A stretch of 6,336 bases of DNA from Myxococcales bacterium (GTDB lineage Bacteria; Myxococcota; Bradymonadia; UBA7976; UBA1532). The DNA is taken from the NCBI GenBank assembly GCA_020430675.1, contig JAGQJJ010000250.1, positions 1 to 6,336 on the forward strand, given 5' to 3'. This document shows, piece by piece, positions 1 to 5,736 of the stretch. Each line of letters starts with the position of its first letter. The stretch's first letter is position 1. The notes under the pieces are model-generated. The model did not search any database and was not told where the DNA came from. It saw nothing but the letters and a program-made list of their open reading frames with translations. Both the position numbers and the translations under genes were made by a program.

Positions 1-232
1 CATCATCGGCGGCCAGCACCCGTGGCGCGGCGGGCAGCGCGGGCCCCCAATCCGCCAGCGCGCGGCGTTCGCGATCGAAGGCGCGTTGACCGGCAAAACC
101 TTTGAAGTAGGCCGTGCCGCGCCCGCCGACCAACCGCCACACGCGGTTCGGGCCGCCCGGCCAGCCCACACCGACCACCTCGGTCAGCGGACCCAGATGG
201 GCCTCGGCAAATGCCCGCTCGGCGGGGCTCAT
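1..232 (-). CDS. APH/choline-kinase-like phosphotransferase, N-terminal part (cut by left window edge)
   Basis: The frame opens with ATG at 232 and runs without a stop for 77 codons to the window edge, so only the N-terminal lobe is visible. The ATG shares bases with the TGA of the upstream Omp85-like gene (ATGA overlap). No Shine-Dalgarno sequence precedes it, so translation is probably coupled. The visible residues fit the small lobe of the aminoglycoside phosphotransferase/choline kinase fold: a strand pair around NRVWRLV (29-35), a putative ATP-binding Lys44 in AYFKGF, a putative helix-C Glu55 in FDRERRAL, and a P-x-V-L-A-A-D strand (70-76) leading to the hinge. The catalytic loop (HGD-N) and DxD would lie outside the window, so the family call is an inference from a short segment. 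The substrate cannot be judged; such kinases act on antibiotics, choline, sugars, lipids or proteins. Confidence 0.6.
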   Translation of the reverse strand, partial: MSPAERAFAEAHLGPLTEVVGVGWPGGPNRVWRLVGGRGTAYFKGFAGQRAFDRERRALADWGPALPAAPRVLAADD

Positions 233-2028
233 GGCTGGTTGAACAGGCCGCCCACGCTCTCTTCGTACAGCGCGTCTTCGGCCGGCGTCAGCGGCACCGC
301 CTGGCCGGTCTCGAAGCTCAGGCTCACCGCAAACCCGGTGCTGCCATCGGTGGGCACGCCCAGGTCGAGGCGATAGGCGAAGCGGCTGGCCTGCGGCACC
401 ACCATGCGCAGCCCCAACCCGGCGCCGTGGCGCCAGATCGCCGCGCCTTCGCGCGGCAGGAGCCCGCCGGCATCGAAGAAGGCCACCGCGCCCAAATGCA
501 GGAAACTATAGACAAAAGGCGGCGTGCGATACTCGATGTTGGTGCGGATGCGATCCACCCCGAAGCCATAGATCGCCTGACTTCCATAAGCGCGCAGGCC
601 ATTGTCGCCGCCCAGGGTGACCAGCGGCGGGGTCAGGTGATCGCGGTTGAGCAGCCAGTCGGCGCGCGCCACAAAGCGTCCGAAACCGAGCGTCGGCGTG
701 GCGCCCCGGGCGCGCAGCAGGCCGGTGCGATCGATCCAGTTCGACGGCCGGCCGTAGCGGAGTCGCGCCCGCCCGCCAAACGCCGCTTCGATCAGCCCGT
801 CGCCGGCCCAATCCTCGCGCCACGTCGCGTAGCCCTGCACCGAGAGCGTATCTTCATCGGCGCCGAGCGCGCGCAGCGATTGGCGCGCGGTGAACGACAC
901 CGAGGGCCCGAGCCGCACGTCTTCGCTCAGCCCGAAGCCCGACAGATTGGTATAGGTGCGATACCGCGCGGCAAAGACCGAGAACGTCATCACCGGATAG
1001 ACCCAATGCAGCTCGCTGGGCAGCACGTCGCGGGCAAACGCCGCGCCGGCCACCGCGTCGACCGCTTCGAGCCGCGCCTCGTCATGGGCCTCGACGGTGC
1101 GGCCGAGGTAGCCCGCGCCGAGCGACAAGCGGGCGATCACCGACTCGCCGCGCTGCATGTCGGCCGTGCCCTGAACGATCAGCAGCCGGTCCGAGAACAC
1201 CCGCGGAATGGCCTCGACCTCGGTGGTCTCGGGCGCGTCGTAGCCGAGCACCTTGCCTTGCTGCACCTGCCGGGTCACGACGTCGTCGTACTCCAGTTGC
1301 AGGTCGAAGCCCCACGGCTGGCGCAGGTCGTAGAACGGGCGGGCCAGGTCGAACAGCAGCTTCACGCCGTCATGGGCCGCGTCGGCGCGGGTGAAGATCA
1401 CGTCGGCGCTGGTCAGCAGGCGCAGCGACTCGCCGGCGAGGCGCGGGTCGACGTAGATCGCGCCGGTCGAGAACGTCAGCGGCAGCAGGTCGAAGCGCAG
1501 CGAGGCGCGCTTGTTGCGGCCGAACAGGTTGCGCTCGGTCAACTGCACGCGAAGCTGATCGATGAAGCCATCGGTCGTCTGAAAGCGCGTCTCAAGGCGC
1601 AGGCTCCAAAGGTCGCGGGTGACGACCAGCAGGCCCACCTCATTGGCCTTCTCGGCGCGCACCGGCACGCAGGCGACCACGCTGAAGATGTGCAATTCTC
1701 GTAGGTTGCGTGCGGTTTCGGCCAGGCGCTCGCGGTCGAAGATGTCGCCCGGTTCGAGCAGCACCTCGCGGCGCACCACGTCCTCGGCGGTGGTGAAGTG
1801 CACCGCGTTGGGGAAGGTGGGCAGCGGTTCGTCTTTGACAAAGACGGGGAAGCGGTGAATGCGCACGAAAGCGATGCGCTTGCCGTCGGGGCGCGCGTCG
1901 AGGATGAGGCCGGTGCTCAGCAGCGCCTTGAAGACCTGCTGCCATTCATACTGCGGCCCGGCCGGCGCCTGCGCGTTCGCTGGCGCCACGAGGCCACAGA
2001 CCAACGCCAGCGCAAACAGCCGCCTCAT
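229..2028 (-). CDS. Omp85/BamA-family outer-membrane beta-barrel protein with one POTRA domain
   Basis: 599 residues from the ATG at 2028, chosen because it makes an ATGA overlap with the rluA-like stop; a GTG two codons upstream at 2034 is the alternative. Residues 1-20 look like a signal peptide (MRRLFALALVCGLVAPANAQ, cleavage after ANA or AQA). Residues about 50-147 form one POTRA-like unit: VVRREVLLEPGDIFD, then ETARNLRELHIFSVV, then VGLLVVTRDLWSLR. From about 150 to 572 alternating amphipathic strands form a barrel. LFGRNKRASLRF (168-179) is in an early strand, and GGDNGLRAYGSQ (473-484) followed by RTNIEYRTPP (494-503) matches the Omp85 loop-6 region. The loop motif is usually RG(Y/F); here it is RAY. 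The last strand ends GFAVSLSF at 572, but 27 further polar residues follow, whereas Omp85 proteins normally end at that aromatic. With a single POTRA it is not a canonical BamA or TamA; a specialised outer-membrane insertase or translocator is the best guess. It overlaps genes on both sides. Confidence 0.87.
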   Translation of the reverse strand: MRRLFALALVCGLVAPANAQAPAGPQYEWQQVFKALLSTGLILDARPDGKRIAFVRIHRFPVFVKDEPLPTFPNAVHFTTAEDVVRREVLLEPGDIFDRERLAETARNLRELHIFSVVACVPVRAEKANEVGLLVVTRDLWSLRLETRFQTTDGFIDQLRVQLTERNLFGRNKRASLRFDLLPLTFSTGAIYVDPRLAGESLRLLTSADVIFTRADAAHDGVKLLFDLARPFYDLRQPWGFDLQLEYDDVVTRQVQQGKVLGYDAPETTEVEAIPRVFSDRLLIVQGTADMQRGESVIARLSLGAGYLGRTVEAHDEARLEAVDAVAGAAFARDVLPSELHWVYPVMTFSVFAARYRTYTNLSGFGLSEDVRLGPSVSFTARQSLRALGADEDTLSVQGYATWREDWAGDGLIEAAFGGRARLRYGRPSNWIDRTGLLRARGATPTLGFGRFVARADWLLNRDHLTPPLVTLGGDNGLRAYGSQAIYGFGVDRIRTNIEYRTPPFVYSFLHLGAVAFFDAGGLLPREGAAIWRHGAGLGLRMVVPQASRFAYRLDLGVPTDGSTGFAVSLSFETGQAVPLTPAEDALYEESVGGLFNQP

Positions 2029-2777
2029 CGCCACGCCCGTGGGGGCGCGATGCCCATCTGCACAAGAAACTCCTTAAGTTCTGCTGGGATGGGTGCGATC
2101 ACCTCGATGCGCCGCCCGGTGCGCGGATGGGCGAACCGCAGCCCGGCGGCGTGCAGCCACAGGCGATCGCGGCCCAGTGCACGGTCGAGCGGGTGCGGCG
2201 GGCCGTACTCGTGGTCGCCGATGACCGGATGTCCGCGATGGGCCAGATGGGCGCGGATCTGGTGCAGCCGACCCGTCTGCGGCTCGCAGACGAGCAACGC
2301 GACGCCTCGCGCCGAGACCAGCGTGTGAAAGCGCGTCACCGCCGGCTGCGCGCCCCGGCCTTCACCGAGCACCGCGCGCTTGCGGCCCCGCACCCGCGCC
2401 TCGCGCAGAGGCGTGCGCTCGATGCCCGAGGGCGGCTTCGGCGCGCCGTGCACCAGCGCCAGATAGGTCTTCTCGACGCGCCGCTCGGCAAATTGCGCCC
2501 GCAGGTTGTCGTAGGCCTCGGGCGTCAGCGCGACGACCACCAGGCCGCTCGTCGGCCGGTCGAGGCGGTGCAAAAGACCGAAATCACGCGCTTTTCCAAG
2601 ATTTTGCAGCCGCGGGCCATGCAGCGCGAAGGCGGCGTTGAGCACCGTGTCGCGGGTATGGCCGACGCCGGGCTGAGTGACCAGGCCCGCCGGCTTGGCC
2701 AGCACGATGAAGTCCTCATCGGCGTGCGCCACCGGCACGGGCAGGTTGGGATTGGGATCGACGCTGAGCTGCACCAC
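2025..2777 (-). CDS. RluA-family RNA pseudouridine synthase without an S4 domain
   Basis: 250 residues. The enzyme isomerises specific uridines in rRNA or tRNA to pseudouridine in the cytoplasm. The family signature HRLDRPTSGLVV is at 70-81, with catalytic Asp73. The N-terminal strand and loop DFIVLAKPAGLVTQPG (22-37) is the usual start of the catalytic domain. EKTYLALVHG (102-111) and TGRLHQIRAHLAHRGHPVIG (168-187) are the other conserved blocks, and WLHAAGLRFAHP (207-218) precedes the end. There is no N-terminal S4 RNA-binding domain, so its size is closer to RluA, RluC-core or TruC types than to RluD; the target nucleotide cannot be told. The start is a GTG at 2777, with another GTG immediately after it at 2774. 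No ATG lies between the upstream gene's stop and the conserved domain, and no strong Shine-Dalgarno is visible. Its TGA overlaps the ATG of the Omp85-like gene, suggesting coupled translation. Confidence 0.94.
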   Translation of the reverse strand: MVQLSVDPNPNLPVPVAHADEDFIVLAKPAGLVTQPGVGHTRDTVLNAAFALHGPRLQNLGKARDFGLLHRLDRPTSGLVVVALTPEAYDNLRAQFAERRVEKTYLALVHGAPKPPSGIERTPLREARVRGRKRAVLGEGRGAQPAVTRFHTLVSARGVALLVCEPQTGRLHQIRAHLAHRGHPVIGDHEYGPPHPLDRALGRDRLWLHAAGLRFAHPRTGRRIEVIAPIPAELKEFLVQMGIAPPRAWR

Positions 2778-2788
2778 CGGGCGATATT

Positions 2789-2801
2789 GCCCGAGCCGGG
2801 C
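2789..2801 (-). other. Short GC hairpin in the 37-bp gap before the pseudouridine synthase gene
   Basis: The gap at 2778-2814 contains GCCCG-3 nt-CGGGC, a perfect 5-bp stem. No T-run follows on the minus strand, so it does not look like an intrinsic terminator. It could be an intercistronic mRNA hairpin or simply chance in GC-rich DNA. No promoter is visible in the gap, so the toroid-protein gene and the pseudouridine synthase gene may share a transcript. Confidence 0.2.
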
Positions 2802-2814
2802 GCTCGCGAAAACA

Positions 2815-4083
2815 TCAACCGCGGCGCAGCTCCTTGGCGAGCGGCATCGGGGCGCGGTCGGCCATCAGCACGAGCAGGGCGGCGGCGGTGCAGAAGTTGC
2901 GGCCGGTGATGCAGTGGTGGCCCGTCCAACTGCCGTCTTTGTTCTGCACATGGCCCAGGTTGCGGGCCATGGTCGCGTCCCACTCCTTCCACTCGGTGCC
3001 GCCCTTGGCCACCAGGCTCTCGCTGACCAGCATGTACGAGAGGAACTCCTCGCCGCCGTTGCTGCCGAAGCCGGCCATGAACTGCTGGTCGCTCATCTTG
3101 GCCACCAGCGCGTTCTGCGCGGCGGTCTGCGCCTGGCGCGTCTCGGCGATGCGGTCGAGGTCGGCCTTGGCGTTGGCGCGGACGGCCTCATCGGGCGACT
3201 CGCGGGCGACCTTCTCCAGGTGCACCTCTTCGGCGGCGTTGGTGGCGTTTGAATCGGCGAGCCCGCCCACGCTGGCGGCGGCGGCGTAGAGCCCGACGCC
3301 CGCCGAGTCGGCGCCGTCGAAGCTCTTGGCCTCGGCGTTGAACTTGCGCTTCGCCCAGCCCTCGCTGCGCACGCGGAGCTGCTTGCTGACCTTGGCGCCC
3401 TTCTGCGCCGCACGGTTGACGCCCTTGGTGGCGATGGCCTGCGAGAGCGCCGGCGCCCAGGCGTTGCCCGCGTAGCCGCCGTCATCGCGCTGGTTCTTCT
3501 CCATCTTGGCCAGCACCTTGTCGAGCGCCTTGCGCACGCGCGCGTTGCGGTCGGGGTCGCCCATCTTGCCGTCGACCTCGGCGAGCATCTGGGCGCTGAG
3601 GAAGGTGTCGACGTTGGGGCCGATCTTGGCCTGGACGCGGGTGCCGTTGATCGACGTCACCGAGAGCGAGTTTTCGTCGCTGGCTTCGATCTGGCCGAGC
3701 ACGAAGTCGATGCCGCGGTTGATGTTCTTGGCGTGCGCGCCTTCGGTGGGCGTGCTGCCGGCGCGCAGCAGGGCCAGGGCCGACATGCAGGTGTCGGCGA
3801 CGTTCGACTGCCCGGCGATGCCGGCCATCGCGCTGCCCATATTGGCCGACTCTTCGCCCTGGCCCCAGCCGCCATCGTTGAGCTGGTGGGCGACGAGCCA
3901 GTCGAGGCCTTTCTGGACGTTCTCGCTGAGGGCTTTGGGCTTCACCGCGGGCGCCCAGGCGACCTGGGCGGGCTGCTCCTTGACGGGGGCGGGCAGCGCG
4001 GCGGGTGAAGCGAAGGCCGGCGTCGAGAGGCCGGCGAGGGCGAGGGCACAGGTCACGGTGCGCAGGGCGCGGCGAAAGCTCAT
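2815..4083 (-). CDS. Secreted alpha/alpha-toroid protein (prenyltransferase/squalene-oxidase-repeat-like)
   Basis: 422 residues with a signal peptide (MSFRRALRTVTCALALAGLS..., predicted cleavage after AFA at about 26), so it should act in the periplasm or outside the cell. The start ATG has a GGAGG 8 nt upstream. Three motifs recall the repeats of terpene cyclase/protein prenyltransferase toroids: GLDWLVAHQLNDGGWG (49-64), KNQRDDGGYAG (186-196) and QNKDGSWTG (370-378). Each joins a helix to a G-rich turn, with helices such as TCMSALALLRAG (88-99) and NFCTAAALLVLMA (387-399) between. The acidic DxDD motif of squalene-hopene cyclases is not present, so cyclase activity is unlikely. About residues 275-325 are very rich in Ala, Glu, Lys, Arg and Asp, read as a long charged helix or coiled coil, which is unusual inside a toroid. 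GHHCITGRNFC (378-388) could bind a metal, but that is speculation. Function unknown; a carbohydrate- or protein-binding scaffold is possible. Confidence 0.75.
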   Translation of the reverse strand: MSFRRALRTVTCALALAGLSTPAFASPAALPAPVKEQPAQVAWAPAVKPKALSENVQKGLDWLVAHQLNDGGWGQGEESANMGSAMAGIAGQSNVADTCMSALALLRAGSTPTEGAHAKNINRGIDFVLGQIEASDENSLSVTSINGTRVQAKIGPNVDTFLSAQMLAEVDGKMGDPDRNARVRKALDKVLAKMEKNQRDDGGYAGNAWAPALSQAIATKGVNRAAQKGAKVSKQLRVRSEGWAKRKFNAEAKSFDGADSAGVGLYAAAASVGGLADSNATNAAEEVHLEKVARESPDEAVRANAKADLDRIAETRQAQTAAQNALVAKMSDQQFMAGFGSNGGEEFLSYMLVSESLVAKGGTEWKEWDATMARNLGHVQNKDGSWTGHHCITGRNFCTAAALLVLMADRAPMPLAKELRRG

Positions 4084-4091
4084 CGGGGCAT

Positions 4092-4096
4092 CCTCC
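4092..4096 (-). promoter_or_regulatory. Ribosome binding site of the toroid-protein gene
   Basis: The minus strand reads CTGGAGGATGCCCCGATG. GGAGG lies 8 nt before the ATG at 4083. This is the only strong Shine-Dalgarno in the window and it fixes the start of that gene. The other starts rely on stop/start overlaps or weak GAAGG-like sites. An ATG directly after the GGAGG is too close to the site and in another frame. Confidence 0.75.
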
Positions 4097-4102
4097 AGGT
4101 GG

Positions 4103-4144
4103 CGGTCAGTGGACCGTGGTCAGCTCTGCGCGGCCAAACGGCCG
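4103..4144 (-). repeat. Two adjacent small inverted repeats in the toroid gene leader
   Basis: CGGCC-AAAC-GGCCG at 4131-4144 and CGGTC-AGTG-GACCG at 4103-4116 (plus-strand reading) are each perfect 5-bp stems with 4-nt loops. The second sits 6 nt from the GGAGG ribosome binding site, so folding could influence its access. They do not resemble a known riboswitch. Confidence 0.3.
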
Positions 4145-4160
4145 TCTGCGGGCGACGATC

Positions 4161-4166
4161 TGTCAA
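4161..4166 (-). promoter_or_regulatory. Candidate -35 hexamer TTGACA
   Basis: The minus strand carries a perfect sigma-70-type -35 consensus 78 bp before the toroid ATG. The sequence 17 nt downstream (GGCCGT) is a poor -10, so the promoter assignment rests on one box and on position in the only long intergenic gap. The hexamer overlaps the GTCA-AC-TGAC inverted repeat at 4162-4171, which could be an operator for a regulator or an accident. Confidence 0.2.
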
Positions 4167-4221
4167 CTGACGAAAAAAATGCGGACCGGGAGTGGACCGA
4201 TTGAATAAACGGAAGTTCCCC

Positions 4222-5736
4222 TCAAACCCGGCGGCGGCGCAGGGCGAGCAGGAGCACGAGCAGGAACAACGGCGGCGGCGCGGCGCGGCCTTGCTGACAG
4301 CCGTCGTCGCCAGTGCGGGGCGCGACCGGCACGACCTCGGTGTCGGGGGCCAGGTTCTGGTCGAGCGGCGGGCGCTGGTCGGGGCGGGCGTCGGCGATCT
4401 CGCGAGCGTCGGGCGCGGCGTCGGGGGCCGCATCGACGGGCTGCGCATCGGGGGCGACATCGGGCGCGGCGTCAACGACCACATCGGGCGCGGCATCGGG
4501 GGCGGCGTGCACCGCGGCATCGACCGCCATCGCATCGGGCGCGGCGGCGTCGGGGCCGGCGTCGGGCAGCGGCGGCAAAGACGGGCCCGGGGGGGTGGCG
4601 CAGGCCATTCGCTCAGGATCGGCTGCCTGCCCGCAGGCGCCTTCGGGCGGCAGGCCGGGGCACAGCGAGCCGCAACACCGCGCGGTGGGCGCGCCTTCGC
4701 CGCAAATCCAGCGGGCGTCGACATCTTCAAAGCGCCCAAGCGCGGGCGTCCAGGTGCGGCCGAAGTCATCGCTGTACCCAAGCGCCCACGGCCCGCCGAA
4801 AAACAGCCCGGTCGCCCCCCAGAGTCGGTTGCGCCCGGGTTCGCGGGCGATGCGTGTGAGCCGGTCGACCGGCAAGGGCTCGGGCGTCCAGGTGCGGCCG
4901 CCGTCCATCGTGCGCCGCGCGCCTTCGAAGGGGCTGATCAGCAGGCCCTCGCGGCCGGCCTGATCAAACGCCAGCCGCAGGTCCAGGTCGGCGATCGAGA
5001 GCGCTTGCCGCCAGGTCGCGCCCGCGTCGTCGCTGGCGAAGACGAGCGTCTCGGGAAAGGTCTCGGCGGCGATGAAGACGCGGCCGGGACCGCCGGGAGG
5101 CGCCGCGAGCAGGCGAATCTCGGAGGCGGGCACGTCGACCTCGGGCGGCCCGAGCGGCATGGGCAAAAACGTGCGGCCGCCGTCGGCGCTGCTCCAGCCG
5201 CCGCGGTCGTGGATGGCGTAGAGGCGCTCGGGATCGGCCTCGCTGCGCAGCAAGGCGACGAAGCGGCCGCGTTGGGCCAGCCCGACCGCATGCCAGGTGC
5301 CGCCGCCATCGATGGACCACCAGGCGTCGTTCTCGGCGCCGAAGGTCTGCGTCACCGCGACCACCTCACCGCGCCGCGTCGGGTGCGCCGAGAGCGCGGT
5401 GACCGTCTGCTCCGCCAGCGCGGGCGGCGCGGTGTGGAAGCGGCAGCCGCCGTCATCGGTGGCAAACAGGCCGGCTTCGGTCAGCAGCAGGAAGCGCTGC
5501 CCGGCGTCATCGAGCACCGCGACATCGAGCACGCCCGCGCCGGGGGCGGCGGCGTCTTCGCAGAGCCACGCCGTCTGGCGATCGTGCCAGGTGTAGACGC
5601 CCTGGTTGTCGGTGACCGCCCAGACGGCGCCGGGCAGCGCAGCGGGGAAGCGCAGCGCGGTGACCGAGGGTTGCCCGCCATGGGCCAGCGCCAGCGCGGG
5701 CAGGCCGATCAGCAGCGCGGCAAGCCGCCGGATCAC
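4222..5736 (-). CDS. Secreted Asp-box (BNR/sortilin-like) beta-propeller with Cys-rich segment, PDA linker and MYXO-CTERM-like tail
   Basis: 504 residues from a GTG at 5736 that overlaps the lysyl oxidase stop as GTGA, with a weak GAAGG 4 nt upstream. An in-frame ATG at 5907 exists, but the residues it would add are Arg-rich out-of-frame reading of the oxidase gene, while the GTG starts directly at a signal peptide (IRRLAALLIGLPALALA, 2-18). Residues about 22-335 form a beta-propeller with six Asp-box turns: TDDGGCRF (93), SIDGGGTW (141), SADGGRTF (183), SDDAGATW (235), TMDGGRTW (276) and SDDFGRTW (322). Residues 345-379 hold six Cys. Residues 390-475 are a Pro/Asp/Ala linker. The end, GDDGC then PPPLFLLVLLLAL then RRRRV, matches the MYXO-CTERM pattern and implies cell-surface sorting. 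No sialidase FRIP motif is seen, so it is probably a binding or scaffold protein rather than a glycosidase. Coupling to the oxidase suggests joint function. Confidence 0.86.
   Translation of the reverse strand: MIRRLAALLIGLPALALAHGGQPSVTALRFPAALPGAVWAVTDNQGVYTWHDRQTAWLCEDAAAPGAGVLDVAVLDDAGQRFLLLTEAGLFATDDGGCRFHTAPPALAEQTVTALSAHPTRRGEVVAVTQTFGAENDAWWSIDGGGTWHAVGLAQRGRFVALLRSEADPERLYAIHDRGGWSSADGGRTFLPMPLGPPEVDVPASEIRLLAAPPGGPGRVFIAAETFPETLVFASDDAGATWRQALSIADLDLRLAFDQAGREGLLISPFEGARRTMDGGRTWTPEPLPVDRLTRIAREPGRNRLWGATGLFFGGPWALGYSDDFGRTWTPALGRFEDVDARWICGEGAPTARCCGSLCPGLPPEGACGQAADPERMACATPPGPSLPPLPDAGPDAAAPDAMAVDAAVHAAPDAAPDVVVDAAPDVAPDAQPVDAAPDAAPDAREIADARPDQRPPLDQNLAPDTEVVPVAPRTGDDGCQQGRAAPPPLFLLVLLLALRRRRV
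4225..4308 (-). other. MYXO-CTERM-like C-terminal sorting signal of the propeller protein
   Basis: Residues 477-504 read DDGC (Cys480), a short Gly/Ala/Pro spacer, a ten-residue Leu/Val/Phe hydrophobic helix (490-499) and RRRR before the final Val. This tripartite Cys, membrane segment and Arg cluster is the known layout of the MYXO-CTERM signal, which in myxobacteria is processed by a dedicated membrane protease (myxosortase) for surface anchoring. The Trp often seen in the segment is absent, so it could belong to a sister class of such tails. Confidence 0.75.
4408..4569 (-). repeat. Imperfect short-period repeat coding a Pro-Asp-Ala linker
   Basis: The DNA repeats variants of GCATCGGGCGC / GCATCGGGGGC on the plus strand; the minus strand encodes PDA, PDAA, VDAA and PDVA units (residues 390-443 of the propeller protein). 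Such acidic, flexible linkers typically precede surface-anchoring tails in Myxococcota proteins and hold the folded domain away from the membrane. The repeat is likely to vary in length between strains and to be prone to assembly error. Confidence 0.8.

Larger units (their letters stand above)
4084..4221 (-). promoter_or_regulatory. Longest non-coding gap in the window; likely leader and possible promoter of the toroid gene
   Basis: This 138-bp gap separates the propeller gene from the toroid gene and is less GC-rich than its surroundings, with seven consecutive T on the minus strand at 4173-4179. I see no small gene in it. It holds a TTGACA hexamer (4161-4166), a GTCA-2 nt-TGAC inverted repeat (4162-4171), two 5-bp hairpins (4131-4144 and 4103-4116) and two copies of CGGTCCACT (4191-4199 and 4108-4116). 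The T-run is not preceded by a convincing stem, so a rho-independent terminator for the propeller gene cannot be claimed. Because it is the only sizeable gap, a new transcript may begin here. Confidence 0.4.

Noticed and set aside
211..1704. A 497-codon open frame on the plus strand
   Set aside because: It is antisense to the Omp85-like gene, rich in Arg, Ala, Gln and His with no recognisable motif, no credible ribosome binding site, and starts within the kinase/Omp85 junction.
2815..4083. Squalene-hopene or other terpene cyclase
   Set aside because: The toroid-like turns are present, but the protein has a signal peptide, is shorter than class II cyclases (about 600 or more residues) and lacks DxDD.
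4173..4221. Rho-independent terminator after the propeller gene
   Set aside because: There is a seven-T run on the minus strand, but the GC-rich sequence before it has direct rather than inverted repeats and pairs over only about three bases.
4408..4569. CRISPR array or non-coding tandem repeat
   Set aside because: The repeat period is only a few codons with no spacers, stays in frame and encodes a PDA linker, so it is a coding low-complexity region.
4080..4781. A 233-codon minus-strand frame across the gap and the linker
   Set aside because: It is the linker repeat read in another frame (Pro/Arg/Ser/Met repeats) running into the gap, with no domain or start site support.
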